Assembly (NCBI GenBank): GCA_900539195.1
Contig: UQBC01000002.1
Location: 1-64,000, forward strand
Direction: 5' to 3'
DNA: 64,000 nucleotides
Origin: an uncultured Oscillospiraceae bacterium
GTDB lineage: Bacteria; Bacillota; Clostridia; Oscillospirales; Ruminococcaceae
The notes below the pieces were generated by a model that was not told where the DNA came from, did not search any database, and saw nothing but the letters and a program-made list of their open reading frames with translations. The position numbers and the translations under genes were made by a program. Shown here piece after piece: positions 24,709 to 33,811 of this stretch (within the stretch, counting starts at the first letter, position 1; each line of letters begins with the position of its first letter).

Positions 24709-25251
24709 TTATTTGTTTTCTCCGCACGATTGACAGAATAAATTGTTGGAGCTATTGACTGCTTTGCAATTTTTGCAAATCCAAGTCTCAGCGGCAACAT
24801 TCTTTTCTTTTCTTAGCAATTTGTTATCGTCACAATTTGTTATCGGCAATTCAGGATTTGACATTGAATTAAGTAATGCAAGATCGGCACTGATTCTTGT
24901 GTTCTGGACAATACTGCTTATAGCTCCGAGCAACAATGCAGCACTATGAAAAGAACAGTATGTCACAAGGGCTTTTGCAACTGAGCCAAACAGATATAAC
25001 AAAAATATCCATACATCAAAAGTTTGCTTATCTCTGCTGCCATACAAAGTTTCGACCTCTTGCGTAACGGATGCGGCTTGTATTGATTGCATAAGGCTTA
25101 ATATAAGGACTACCGTTGCCATGATACAACCGAGAGTTTCTACTCTTTTGCACCATTTCCAAAGATTCAAGGATAAAGAGTTGGGAGCAATGCAATCTGC
25201 AATGCTTGTGGGTATTTTTTTGTTCTGATAACCTTTAAACATATTACTCAT
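24709..25251 (-). CDS. Membrane protein with C-terminal zinc ribbon
   Basis: A 180-aa protein. Two membrane segments are visible, TLGCIMATVVLILSLMQSI (~40-58) and VWIFLLYLFGSVAKALVTYCSF (~80-102), possibly with a third after it. The C-terminus has a zinc-ribbon pattern WICKNCKAVNSSNNLFCQSC (two CxxC pairs). ATG 25251 has AAGGAG upstream; a longer frame to 25320 runs through the promoter. It is divergent from a small XRE regulator with duplicated sites between them. Function unknown. Confidence 0.7.
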   Translation of the reverse strand: MSNMFKGYQNKKIPTSIADCIAPNSLSLNLWKWCKRVETLGCIMATVVLILSLMQSIQAASVTQEVETLYGSRDKQTFDVWIFLLYLFGSVAKALVTYCSFHSAALLLGAISSIVQNTRISADLALLNSMSNPELPITNCDDNKLLRKEKNVAAETWICKNCKAVNSSNNLFCQSCGENK

Positions 25252-25284
25252 AATAAATCTCCTTTTGTAATAAAAAGTCATTAG

Positions 25285-25367
25285 ACAAGAAAAATTCAAA
25301 ATTCTTATCTTTAACACCATTATAGCTTAATAATATGCTAAAGTCAAGAAAAATCTTATCTTTAACA
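25285..25367. promoter_or_regulatory. Divergent promoters flanked by direct repeats
   Basis: CAAGAAAAAT plus TCTTATCTTTAACA occurs twice (25285-25316 and 25345-25367; the second copy lacks the 8-nt gap between the parts). Between and over them are two facing promoters. Minus: TTGACT (25347-25342), 17 bp, perfect TATAAT (25324-25319) for the membrane protein. Plus: TTAACA (25311-25316), 17 bp, TATGCT (25334-25339) for the XRE gene. The repeats are good candidates for sites of the XRE protein. Confidence 0.65.
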
Positions 25368-25380
25368 TAAAAGGAGTGCT

Positions 25381-25629
25381 ATGATGAAAATTTATGAATT
25401 TGAAGGGAAAAAGAATATATGTGGCGACAGAGTTCATGAAGCTCGCCGCCGTGTTCGCCTTACTCAGCGTGACCTTGCGGCAAAATTGCAGATAGAAGGG
25501 GTTATTATAGAAAGAGACAGCGTATCACGTATAGAGATAGGTACACGGTTTGTAGCAGATTATGAATTGCGTGCGCTGTCTTCAATACTCAAAGTATCTG
25601 TTGCGTGGTTGCTCGGAATAGAAGATTAG
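25381..25629 (+). CDS. Small XRE-family regulator
   Basis: An 82-aa protein made almost only of a Cro/CI-type helix-turn-helix (VHEARRRVRLTQRDLAAKLQ ... RDSVSRIEIGTRFVADYEL, then VAWLLGIED). It starts at ATG 25381 (or ATG 25384) after AAAGGAG. It probably controls itself and the divergent zinc-ribbon membrane protein through the direct repeats between the two genes. Confidence 0.85.
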   Translation: MMKIYEFEGKKNICGDRVHEARRRVRLTQRDLAAKLQIEGVIIERDSVSRIEIGTRFVADYELRALSSILKVSVAWLLGIED

Positions 25630-25654
25630 CATTTTTATGAAGTGCAGTAATATC

Positions 25655-25687
25655 CGCTCCCTGCTAATGTGCAGGGAGCGTAATTTT
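25655..25687 (+). terminator. Terminator of the small XRE gene
   Basis: CGCTCCCTGC-TAATGT-GCAGGGAGCG is a perfect 10-bp stem followed by TAATTTT. It is similar in sequence to the terminator at 24665-24698. Confidence 0.7.
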
Positions 25688-25693
25688 AACTGC

Positions 25694-25722
25694 TTGCAAA
25701 AACGGCTTTTTTATGGTACAAT
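25694..25722 (+). promoter_or_regulatory. Promoter of the parE-parC operon
   Basis: TTGCAA (25694-25699), 17 bp and TACAAT (25717-25722), about 65 bp before parE. Confidence 0.65.
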
Positions 25723-25786
25723 AAAACTACTTATTGACTAAAGTTTCGCTGTACAGGGGAGTACGGCGGTTGAAAGGATAAAGCTG

Positions 25787-27790
25787 ATGGCAAAGAAAAA
25801 TTATGACGACAACAGTCTTAAACAGCTGAAAGGACCCGATCAGGTACGACTGCGTCCGGGTGTTATATTCGGCTCGGACGGGCTTGACGGCTGTTGTCAC
25901 TCCGTGTTTGAGATACTTTCAAACTCGATAGACGAGGCGAGAGAGGGCTTTGGTAACAAGATAATAGTTACACGCTTCCTTGATAAAAGCATTGAAGTGC
26001 AGGATTACGGCAGAGGTATACCGATAGACTTCAATAAAAACGAGGAAAAGTACAACTGGGAGCTTGCTTTCTGCACATTGTACGCAGGCGGTAAATACGA
26101 CAATAACAGCGGAGATAACTACTCATATTCGCTCGGTCTTAACGGTCTGGGCCTTTGCTCGACGCAGTTTGCGGCTGAGTATATGGAGGTCGAGAGTAAC
26201 AACGGAACGTGGATATACGACCTGAGATTTGAAAAGGGCTATAACGTTGAAAAGGAAGAAAGAGGCTTCCGCCGTCACCAGTCGGACGGAACAACGGGTA
26301 CTAAAATCAAGTGGAAACCAGACCTTGACGTATTCACCGATATCGATGTACCGTTTGAATATTTTGACGATGTTCTGCGCAGACAGGCCGTGGTAAATGA
26401 CGGGCTGACCTTTGTGCTGAGAAACGAAGTGCGTGACGAGGAAACAGGGGAAACACGCTTTGAAGAGCATATCTACTGCTATGAGAACGGCATCAGCGAC
26501 TATCTGAAAGAAATCGTAGGCGATACCGCACTCACGACCGAGCAGGTATGGAGCGCACAGCGTACAGGTAAGGACAGAGAGGACAAGCCGGAATACAAGG
26601 TAAAGATGAAGGTCGCTTTTGTATTCTCAAATAAGGTACAGCTTATACAGCACTATCACAATTCAAGCTGGCTTGAGCACGGCGGAAGTCCCGACAAGGC
26701 TATGCAGGCGGCATTCACAAATCAGATAGACGGCTGGCTGAAAGCTAACAGCAAGTACAACAAGACCGAGGGCAAGATAAAATTTACCGATATTGCCGAC
26801 TGTCTTGTATTCATATCTTCTAACTTCTCAACGCAGACAAGCTATGAGAACCAGACGAAAAAGAGCATAACCAATAAATTTATACAGGAGGCTATGACCG
26901 ACTGGCTGAAGCATCAGCTTGAAGTGTACTTCCTTGAAAACCCGGACGAAGCGGTCAAGATATGCGAGCAGGTGCTGATAAACAAGCGCGCCCGTGAAAA
27001 TGCCGCAAAGGCAAGAGATACAATAAAGAAACAGCTTTCGGGCAAGATAGACCTTGCGAACAGGATACCTAAGTTCGTTGATTGCAGGAGTAAGGATACG
27101 GCAAGACGTGAGCTTTATATAGTGGAGGGTGACTCGGCTTTAGGCGCTGTAAAGCAGGCGAGGGACGCAGACTATCAGGCGGTAATGCCTGTAAGAGGTA
27201 AGACGCTCAACTGCCTTAAGGCAAGCTATGACAAGATATTCAAGAGCGAGATCATCACAAATCTTATGAAGATACTGGGCTGTGGTGTCGAGGTAAAGGC
27301 AAAGGCGAATAAAGACCTTTCGACCTTTGATCTAAATAATCTCAGGTGGGAAAAGATAATAATCTGTACCGATGCGGACTATGACGGATACCAGATAAGA
27401 ACGCTTATTCTTACTATGCTGTACAGACTTGTTCCGACCGTAATAGAAAAGGGCTTTGTGTATATTGCAGAGTCGCCGCTTTATGAGATAAACAGCAAGG
27501 ATATGACCTACTTTGCCTATACAGAAGCGGAAAAGCAGAGAATACTTGGCGATATAGGCGAGCAGAAGTATAAGATACAGCGTTCAAAGGGTCTTGGTGA
27601 GAACGAACCGGAAATGATGTCGCTTACCACCATGAACCCAGAAACAAGACGGCTTATAAGAGTAATGCCGGAGGACGCACAGAAAACGCAGGAGATATTC
27701 GAGCTGCTGCTCGGCGATAACCTTGACGGAAGAAAGGACTATATCCGTGACTACGGCTATAAGTACCTTGACGATATAGACGTATCTTGA
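25787..27790 (+). CDS. parE: DNA topoisomerase IV subunit B
   Basis: A 667-aa type IIA topoisomerase B subunit. The GHKL ATPase region is at the start (EILSNSIDEAREG ~50, DYGRGIPID ~80, LNGLGLCST ~120). The TOPRIM part has YIVEGDSALGAVKQ (~450) and the metal-binding IICTDADYDGYQI (~530). It passes one duplex through another together with ParC. Its pairing with a parC-like gene and its length favour ParE over GyrB. GAAAGGA precedes ATG 25787. Confidence 0.9.
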   Translation: MAKKNYDDNSLKQLKGPDQVRLRPGVIFGSDGLDGCCHSVFEILSNSIDEAREGFGNKIIVTRFLDKSIEVQDYGRGIPIDFNKNEEKYNWELAFCTLYAGGKYDNNSGDNYSYSLGLNGLGLCSTQFAAEYMEVESNNGTWIYDLRFEKGYNVEKEERGFRRHQSDGTTGTKIKWKPDLDVFTDIDVPFEYFDDVLRRQAVVNDGLTFVLRNEVRDEETGETRFEEHIYCYENGISDYLKEIVGDTALTTEQVWSAQRTGKDREDKPEYKVKMKVAFVFSNKVQLIQHYHNSSWLEHGGSPDKAMQAAFTNQIDGWLKANSKYNKTEGKIKFTDIADCLVFISSNFSTQTSYENQTKKSITNKFIQEAMTDWLKHQLEVYFLENPDEAVKICEQVLINKRARENAAKARDTIKKQLSGKIDLANRIPKFVDCRSKDTARRELYIVEGDSALGAVKQARDADYQAVMPVRGKTLNCLKASYDKIFKSEIITNLMKILGCGVEVKAKANKDLSTFDLNNLRWEKIIICTDADYDGYQIRTLILTMLYRLVPTVIEKGFVYIAESPLYEINSKDMTYFAYTEAEKQRILGDIGEQKYKIQRSKGLGENEPEMMSLTTMNPETRRLIRVMPEDAQKTQEIFELLLGDNLDGRKDYIRDYGYKYLDDIDVS

Positions 27791-27801
27791 GCGGAGGATA
27801 T

Positions 27802-28266
27802 ATGGAAATTAACAGGATAGAGGTAATATCTGCCGTAGTGTCGGAGATGATAGCGGCACTGCCCGAGGAAAGACGGCAGAAGGCATACATTCATCTTTTC
27901 GGCACGGCGCAGACGGCAGGGCTTATCGCATTGCGCAGAGGTGTGAACGCAGAGCTTGCGCAGATAAGCGGACTGCTCCACGACTACCGTAAATATCTGA
28001 CGGGCGTTGACGAAAAGCACGCAGAAGAAAGCGCTGACGCTGTAATGCCGATACTGGCGAAGACGGGGCTTTTCAGCGTGTGTGAGATAGGCAATATCAC
28101 AAGAGCGATAGCGAACCACAGCGACAAGGAAAATGTCGGGCTTCCGCTTGATGAGGTGCTGAAAGACGCAGATATTCTGCAACACGTTTTACAGAATACA
28201 ACGCTCCCCGTAAGATATAAATACGAGAAACGCTTTGAAAAGCTGAAAAAAGAGTTTTCGCTCTGA
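27802..28266 (+). CDS. HD-domain protein
   Basis: A 154-aa HD-superfamily protein, probably a metal-dependent phosphohydrolase. Seen: His in YIHLFGTAQTAG (~31), the HD pair in GLLHDYRKYL (~68), AIANHSDKEN (~103) and DADIL (~119). ATG 27802 lies after GGAGG; TTG 27787 is upstream in frame but too close to the previous stop. It is inserted between parE and parC with short gaps. The substrate is unknown; YqeK-like nucleotide hydrolases are the nearest resemblance. Confidence 0.75.
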   Translation: MEINRIEVISAVVSEMIAALPEERRQKAYIHLFGTAQTAGLIALRRGVNAELAQISGLLHDYRKYLTGVDEKHAEESADAVMPILAKTGLFSVCEIGNITRAIANHSDKENVGLPLDEVLKDADILQHVLQNTTLPVRYKYEKRFEKLKKEFSL

Positions 28267-28298
28267 GCAGGGTATAAAGCTAAAAAGAGGTATAGATT

Positions 28299-30530
28299 TT
28301 GAGAAAAGGAAAGAACGAAAAGGGCGAGAAGAAAATCGCTCCGAATAAAAACGCTTATATAGAGGGTGCAGGCATTGTCGAAAATCAGCCGATAACCGAT
28401 ACGCTGACCGAAAACTATATGCCGTATGCAATGAGCGTTATAGTTTCCCGTGCGCTACCCGAAATTGACGGTTTCAAGCCGTCGCACAGAAAACTGCTGT
28501 ATACGATGTACAAGATGGGTCTGCTTACGGGGGCAAGAACGAAGTCGGCGAACATTGTCGGACAGACAATGAAATTAAATCCGCACGGCGATATGGCAAT
28601 ATACGAAACGATGGTAAGACTTGCAAGGGGCAACGAGGCACTTCTGCACCCGTATGTTGACAGCAAGGGTAACTTCGGCAAGGCATATTCAAGAGATATG
28701 TCGTTTGCGGCATCACGATATACGGAGGCAAAGCTCGACCCTATCTGTGCAGAAATATTTGCGGATATTGACCGTGATATAGTTGACTTTGTGCCGAACT
28801 ACGATAACTCAATGACGGAGCCTGTACTGCTCCCCACAAGATTCCCTGCGGTACTGGTAAACAATAATGTCGGTATCGCCGTATCTATGGCTAGCAATAT
28901 CTGCTCCTTCAATCTGTCGGAGGTATGTGAAACAGCCGCCGCACTTATGAAAAACCCCGAACACGATATTGTATCCACGCTTAAAGGACCCGATTTCCCC
29001 GGCGGAGGCTTCATATTACAGGATGAGAACGAGCTTCGCCGTATATATGCCACCGGACGCGGAAGCGTCAAGGTACGCAGTAAGTATATCTATGACAAAG
29101 CGGCAAACTGTATCGAAGTGACCGAGATTCCGCCTACGACGACTATCGAGGCTATAATAGATAAGATAGTTGAGCAGGTAAAGCTGGGCAAGCTGAAAGA
29201 AATTTCGGACGTTCGTGACGAGTCGGACTTATCGGGTCTTAAGATAACTATTGATTTAAAGCGTGGGCAGGACAGCGAGGCGGTAATGAAAAAGCTGTTC
29301 AGGATAACTCCTTTACAGGACGTTTTCTCCTGCAACTTCAACATTCTTGTAGGCGGTATGCCGAAGGTCATGGGCGTTGCCGAGATTCTTGAGCAGTGGA
29401 CGGATTTCAGAATTACCTGCGTAAAGAGAAAGACAAAGTTCGAGCTTGCAAGAAAGAAAGAAAAGCTTCATCTGCTGACAGGTCTTAAGAAGATACTGCT
29501 TGATATAGATAAGGCTATAAAGATAATCCGTGAAACAGAGGATGACGCGGAGGTCGTACCGAACCTTATGATAGGTTTCGGCATAGACGAAACGCAGGCT
29601 GAATATGTTGCGGATATAAAGCTGAGAAATATCAACAAGGGCTATATCTTGAAGCGTATTGAGGAAATAGACAGCCTTAAGGAAGAAATAGCCGATATGG
29701 AGGATATTCTTTCTTCGGAGCGCAGAGTAAAGCAGATAATCATATCGGAGCTTGGCGATATAGCGAAGAAATACGGCAAGTCCAGAAAGACAATGTTCAT
29801 CTACGGCACTGAGGACGAGGAGAACGAGGCGGAGGAGGAGATACCCGATTATCCCGTTAATCTGTTCTTCACCCGTGAGGGATATTTCAAGAAGATCACT
29901 CCGCAGTCGCTGAGAATGAGCGGTGAGCAGAAACTCAAGGAAAACGATGAGATAATCGAAACCTATGACGGCAGCAACCGTGCGGAGCTTTTATTCTTCA
30001 CAGATAAATTCCAGGTGTATAAGGCGAGAGCCTGCGACTTTGAGGACGGAAAGGCAAGCGTGATGGGCGACTATCTGCCCGTAAAGCTGGAGCTTGACCC
30101 GGACGAGAGGATAATAAAGATGATAGCCGCAGAGGACTACAGCGGAACGCTTGTAATGTTCTTTGAAAACGGTAAATGCGCAAAAGTGCCTATGGCTTCG
30201 TTTGAAACAAAGACAAGACGTAAAAAGCTGGCGAACGCATACAATGACGGCTCGCCGCTCGTATCTATGACGCTTATTGACGGCGATTGCGAGTTTATGC
30301 TAAGCTCGGACGCAGGCAAGGTCATGATTTTCAACACCGTGCTTATCCTGCCCAAAGCGGCAAGGGATACGCAGGGCGTACAGGTAATGAGGCTTACCAG
30401 AGCAAAGCTCAGATCTGCGGTTAAATACAAGGACGGTATGATAAAGGACGCAGACAGCTTCAGGACAAAGACCGTGCCTGTTGCGGGTACGCTGTACGAC
30501 GAGGATACCGACCAGCTCAAGTTTATGTAA
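28299..30530 (+). CDS. parC: DNA topoisomerase IV subunit A
   Basis: A 743-aa type IIA topoisomerase A subunit. The breakage-reunion domain has RALPEIDGFKPSHRKLLYTM (~50), KSANIVGQTMKLNPHGD (~80) and the catalytic Tyr in AASRYTEAKL (~131). A coiled-coil region at ~395-510 and a C-terminal domain follow; the latter is short, as in ParC. The start is TTG 28299 with AAAAGAGG 8 nt upstream. It follows the HD gene by 32 bp in the same operon. Confidence 0.9.
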   Translation: MRKGKNEKGEKKIAPNKNAYIEGAGIVENQPITDTLTENYMPYAMSVIVSRALPEIDGFKPSHRKLLYTMYKMGLLTGARTKSANIVGQTMKLNPHGDMAIYETMVRLARGNEALLHPYVDSKGNFGKAYSRDMSFAASRYTEAKLDPICAEIFADIDRDIVDFVPNYDNSMTEPVLLPTRFPAVLVNNNVGIAVSMASNICSFNLSEVCETAAALMKNPEHDIVSTLKGPDFPGGGFILQDENELRRIYATGRGSVKVRSKYIYDKAANCIEVTEIPPTTTIEAIIDKIVEQVKLGKLKEISDVRDESDLSGLKITIDLKRGQDSEAVMKKLFRITPLQDVFSCNFNILVGGMPKVMGVAEILEQWTDFRITCVKRKTKFELARKKEKLHLLTGLKKILLDIDKAIKIIRETEDDAEVVPNLMIGFGIDETQAEYVADIKLRNINKGYILKRIEEIDSLKEEIADMEDILSSERRVKQIIISELGDIAKKYGKSRKTMFIYGTEDEENEAEEEIPDYPVNLFFTREGYFKKITPQSLRMSGEQKLKENDEIIETYDGSNRAELLFFTDKFQVYKARACDFEDGKASVMGDYLPVKLELDPDERIIKMIAAEDYSGTLVMFFENGKCAKVPMASFETKTRRKKLANAYNDGSPLVSMTLIDGDCEFMLSSDAGKVMIFNTVLILPKAARDTQGVQVMRLTRAKLRSAVKYKDGMIKDADSFRTKTVPVAGTLYDEDTDQLKFM

Positions 30531-30617
30531 CGCATCGTAACAGCAGACAAAAAATATCAGAATTTAGAAAAATATTTTTATAAGTAAAAAAGGGGTCGCA
30601 TATTGCTTGCTTTGATG

Positions 30618-30642
30618 ATTTTGCATCGTGCAAAATTTTTTT
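30618..30642 (+). terminator. Terminator of the parE-parC operon
   Basis: ATTTTGCA-TCG-TGCAAAAT with a seven-T run, about 90 bp after parC. Confidence 0.8.
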
Positions 30643-30830
30643 GCAAGCACTCAAAGCGTCCTTGCTTTGGGGCGAGCCCCGGCAGGGACTAGGGGCGGCA
30701 GCCCCAGCAATATAGCCCGGCACGGACGCCGGGCGTGTATGCCAAAGGGCTTTGCAAGGATGCAAAGTCAACTAAGCATACACAGCCCTTCCCATGGGGA
30801 AGGGGTTTGGGGTTGGGGATAAAGGACTGG
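30643..30830. repeat. GC-rich structured intergenic element
   Basis: A gene-free stretch packed with pairing arms: GGGGC-GA-GCCCC (~30670), GGGGC-GGCA-GCCCC (~30693), CCCGGC-ACGGAC-GCCGGG (~30716), a 12-bp stem with one bulge between GGGCGTGTATGC (~30731) and GCATACACAGCCC (~30774) enclosing TTTGCA/TGCAAA, and CCCTTCCC/GGGAAGGG near 30786. TATTGCT (30601) and AGCAATA (30706) also pair. It is far more GC-rich than the surrounding spacer and looks like a repeat-type or mobile non-coding element. No coding frame fits. Confidence 0.5.
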
Positions 30831-30883
30831 CGATATTTGTATAAGAGCAAGTTCTTTTATATAAGTTGAATATCCTTTAAACC

Positions 30884-30912
30884 TTGAAATTCACCCGCCA
30901 CTGTGCTATACT
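30884..30912 (+). promoter_or_regulatory. Promoter of the fhs operon
   Basis: TTGAAA (30884-30889), 17 bp and TATACT (30907-30912). The ~65-nt leader contains a small CGTC/GACG hairpin. No tetrahydrofolate riboswitch could be recognised. Confidence 0.7.
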
Positions 30913-30985
30913 TAAATTGCGTCTTTATAATGACGTGAGAGGTTATAATTCAGGCGGTCAGCCACAGTAAAAAGAGGTAGAAAAA

Positions 30986-32662
30986 ATGCTCAGCGATATT
31001 GAAATTGCCCAGAACGCAAAAATGCTAAAAATAAAGGATATAGCAAAGGAACTCGGAATTGACGAGGAGGAGCTTATACCCTACGGTCACTACAAGGCGA
31101 AGATCTCACAGGAATGTATAGACCGCCTTGAAAGCGAAGAGGACGGCAAGCTGATACTTGTTACGGCTATAAACCCCACTCCTGCGGGAGAGGGCAAGAC
31201 GACTACTTCCGTAGGTCTTGCAGAGGGTATGTACAAGATAGGTAAAAAGGCTGTACTTGCACTGCGTGAGCCGTCATTGGGCCCCGTCTTTGGTATAAAG
31301 GGCGGTGCGGCAGGCGGAGGATATGCGCAGGTAGTGCCTATGGAGGATATAAATCTTCACTTCACGGGGGATATGCACGCAATCACTTCCGCAAACAATC
31401 TGCTTTGCGCACTTATAGATAACCACATTCAGCAGGGAAATGTACTCGGAATAGACCCCAGACGCATACAGATAAAGCGTTGTCTTGATATGAACGACAG
31501 AGCGCTGAGAAACTGCATAATCGGTCTTGGCGGCAAGGTGAACGGCGTTCCGAGAGAGGATCACTTCCAGATAACCGTTGCAAGCGAGATAATGGCGATA
31601 CTGTGTCTTGCGGACGATCTTGTTGATCTTAAGGCAAGGCTCGGCAGAATCCTTGTTGCGTATACTTATGACGGAAAGCCCGTATTTGCTTCTGACGTTG
31701 AGGCAGTAGGCGCAATGACAGCACTCTTAAAGGACGCTATCAACCCCAACCTCGTGCAGACGCTCGAAAATACTCCCGCTATCATTCACGGCGGTCCGTT
31801 TGCAAATATTGCTCACGGCTGTAACAGCGTAAGAGCGACCAAGCTTGCGTTAAAGCTCGGCGACTATGCCATAACCGAGGCAGGCTTCGGCAGCGATCTC
31901 GGTGCGGAGAAGTTCTTTGACATAAAGTGCCGTTACGCAGGACTTAAGCCCTCGTGTACGGTTATAGTAGCTACTATCCGTGCGCTGAAATACAACGGCG
32001 GTGTTCCGAAAACCGAGCTTACAGCTGAAAACACAGAGGCTCTCAGAAAGGGCATCGTAAACCTCGGCGCACATATAGAGAATATGCGTAAATACGGTGT
32101 GCCTGCAGTTGTTGCAATAAACCACTTCTATACCGATACAGAGGCTGAAATAGCCATTGTCCGTGAATACTGCGAGAAGATGGGCGCAAAGGTCGCATTC
32201 TCCGATGTATTCTTAAAGGGCGGAGAAGGCGGTATCGAGCTTGCAAACGCTGTTATAGATACAATAAACGAAAACGAGGGCAAGACTAATTTTGCTCCTA
32301 TATATGACGAGAAGCTGTCCATAAAGGAAAAGCTGAATATAATCGTAAGGGAAATCTACCGTGCGGACGGCGTAAACTATACAACGGGTGCGGAAAAGGC
32401 AATAAAGGAAATTGAAGCTGTCGGCTTTGACAAGCTGCCTGTATGCGTTGCAAAGACGCAGTATTCCTTATCGGATGACCCGACAAAGCTCGGTTGCCCG
32501 AAGGACTTCACGATAACCGTCCGTGATGTAAAGCTGTCGGCAGGCGCAGGATTTGTTGTCGCACTTACGGGCGACATTATGACAATGCCCGGATTGCCTA
32601 AGGTTCCTGCCGCGAACAAGATAGATGTAAGCGCGGACGGCGAGATAAGCGGTCTGTTCTGA
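30986..32662 (+). CDS. fhs: Formate-tetrahydrofolate ligase
   Basis: A 558-aa enzyme of normal family length. It joins formate to tetrahydrofolate using ATP, giving 10-formyl-THF for one-carbon metabolism. Seen: the P-loop TPAGEGKTTTSVGL (~67), LREPSLGPVFGIKGGAAGGGYAQV (~95) and the FTGDMHAI stretch (~128). It opens a cluster with tsaE, tsaB and rpiB. AAGAGG lies upstream of ATG 30986. Confidence 0.96.
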   Translation: MLSDIEIAQNAKMLKIKDIAKELGIDEEELIPYGHYKAKISQECIDRLESEEDGKLILVTAINPTPAGEGKTTTSVGLAEGMYKIGKKAVLALREPSLGPVFGIKGGAAGGGYAQVVPMEDINLHFTGDMHAITSANNLLCALIDNHIQQGNVLGIDPRRIQIKRCLDMNDRALRNCIIGLGGKVNGVPREDHFQITVASEIMAILCLADDLVDLKARLGRILVAYTYDGKPVFASDVEAVGAMTALLKDAINPNLVQTLENTPAIIHGGPFANIAHGCNSVRATKLALKLGDYAITEAGFGSDLGAEKFFDIKCRYAGLKPSCTVIVATIRALKYNGGVPKTELTAENTEALRKGIVNLGAHIENMRKYGVPAVVAINHFYTDTEAEIAIVREYCEKMGAKVAFSDVFLKGGEGGIELANAVIDTINENEGKTNFAPIYDEKLSIKEKLNIIVREIYRADGVNYTTGAEKAIKEIEAVGFDKLPVCVAKTQYSLSDDPTKLGCPKDFTITVRDVKLSAGAGFVVALTGDIMTMPGLPKVPAANKIDVSADGEISGLF

Positions 32663-33096
32663 TGGAACGGTTTATTTCAGATTCGCCCGAAGAAACGGTT
32701 GAAATCGGCAAAAAGATAGCCTCTTATCTGAAAGCCGGCGACTGTGTGCTTTATACAGGTGAAATGGGCGCAGGAAAAACGCATTTAACAAAGGGTATAG
32801 CGGAATATTTCGGCAGTACGGACGATGTTACAAGCCCGACCTTCGCTCTTGTGAACGAATATGAGGGCGATGTGCCGATCTTCCACTTTGACCTTTTCAG
32901 AATAAACACGCTCGATGATCTGTACGCTATCGGATTTTTCGACTACCTCGACCGAGGCGGAATAATGTGTATAGAGTGGAGCGAGAACATACCTGAGCTT
33001 GCCTCGTATCTTGACGGCAGGTGTGGTGTGAATATCACTAAAACAGGGGATAATTCAAGAGTAATTGAATATATTCCGCAGGAGGAACTATGCTGA
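32662..33096 (+). CDS. tsaE: tRNA threonylcarbamoyladenosine ATPase TsaE
   Basis: A 144-aa P-loop ATPase of the TsaE/YjeE family, needed with TsaB, TsaC and TsaD for the t6A modification of ANN-decoding tRNAs. Seen: GEMGAGKTHLTKGIAEYFG (~36), SPTFALVNEY (~59) and HFDLFRI (~75). ATG 32662 overlaps the fhs stop codon, and the gene's end overlaps tsaB. Confidence 0.93.
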   Translation: MERFISDSPEETVEIGKKIASYLKAGDCVLYTGEMGAGKTHLTKGIAEYFGSTDDVTSPTFALVNEYEGDVPIFHFDLFRINTLDDLYAIGFFDYLDRGGIMCIEWSENIPELASYLDGRCGVNITKTGDNSRVIEYIPQEELC

Positions 33097-33809
33097 TACT
33101 CGGTATCGACACTGCCGCCGCTCCTTGCTGTGCCGCCGTGTACGATACGGAAAAGGGGCAGATACTCGGCAGTACGGTGATAAACAACAAGCTGACGCAC
33201 AGCGTGACGCTTATGCCTGTCGTAAGGGATCTTGTCAGAAATGCGGAGCTTTCTATGGAGGATATAGGGCTTTTCGCAGTGGCGAACGGTCCGGGTTCTT
33301 TCACGGGACTTCGTATAGGCATATCGGCGGTAAAAGGGCTTGCCTTTGCATTGTCGAAGCCTTGTGCGGCAGTTTCAACGCTTGAGGCTATGGCGTATAA
33401 TGTTACGGCTTATGACTGCGTTGTCTGCGCCGCAATGGACGCAAGGTGCAATCAGGTGTATGTTGCGCTGTTCTGCATTGAGGACGGCAAGGTTGAAAGG
33501 CTGACCGAAGAGGAGTGCCTTAAGACCGATGAAGCGGCAAGAATGCTGTCGGAATATGACGATGATATAATGCTTGTCGGCGACGGCGCATTTATAATGA
33601 AAAAAGCAACGGATAACGAGGGAATGGAAAATGTGAAGATTGCCCCCGATCCGTTAAGATATCAGACGGGCTACGGTGTATGCCTTGCGGCTGTAAATGC
33701 ACCGCAGTTAACGCCCGAACAGCTTATGCCGATGTATCTTAAGCTACCGCAGGCTCAGCGTGAGCTTATGGCAAAGAATGCTGAGGCGTATAAAGAAAGG
33801 AAAGAATAA
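33090..33809 (+). CDS. tsaB: tRNA threonylcarbamoyladenosine protein TsaB
   Basis: A 239-aa protein of the ASKHA fold with the TsaB hallmarks LGIDTAAAPCCAAV at the start, NGPGSFTGLRIG (~70) and AMDARCNQVYVA (~116). It is the scaffold partner of TsaD and TsaE in t6A synthesis. GGAGG lies upstream of ATG 33090, inside the tsaE end; the two genes overlap by 7 bp. Confidence 0.93.
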   Translation: MLILGIDTAAAPCCAAVYDTEKGQILGSTVINNKLTHSVTLMPVVRDLVRNAELSMEDIGLFAVANGPGSFTGLRIGISAVKGLAFALSKPCAAVSTLEAMAYNVTAYDCVVCAAMDARCNQVYVALFCIEDGKVERLTEEECLKTDEAARMLSEYDDDIMLVGDGAFIMKKATDNEGMENVKIAPDPLRYQTGYGVCLAAVNAPQLTPEQLMPMYLKLPQAQRELMAKNAEAYKERKE

Positions 33810-33811
33810 AA

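Noticed and set aside
30913..30985. Tetrahydrofolate riboswitch before fhs
   Set aside because: The leader is only about 65 nt and shows none of the conserved THF-riboswitch stretches, just one short hairpin.
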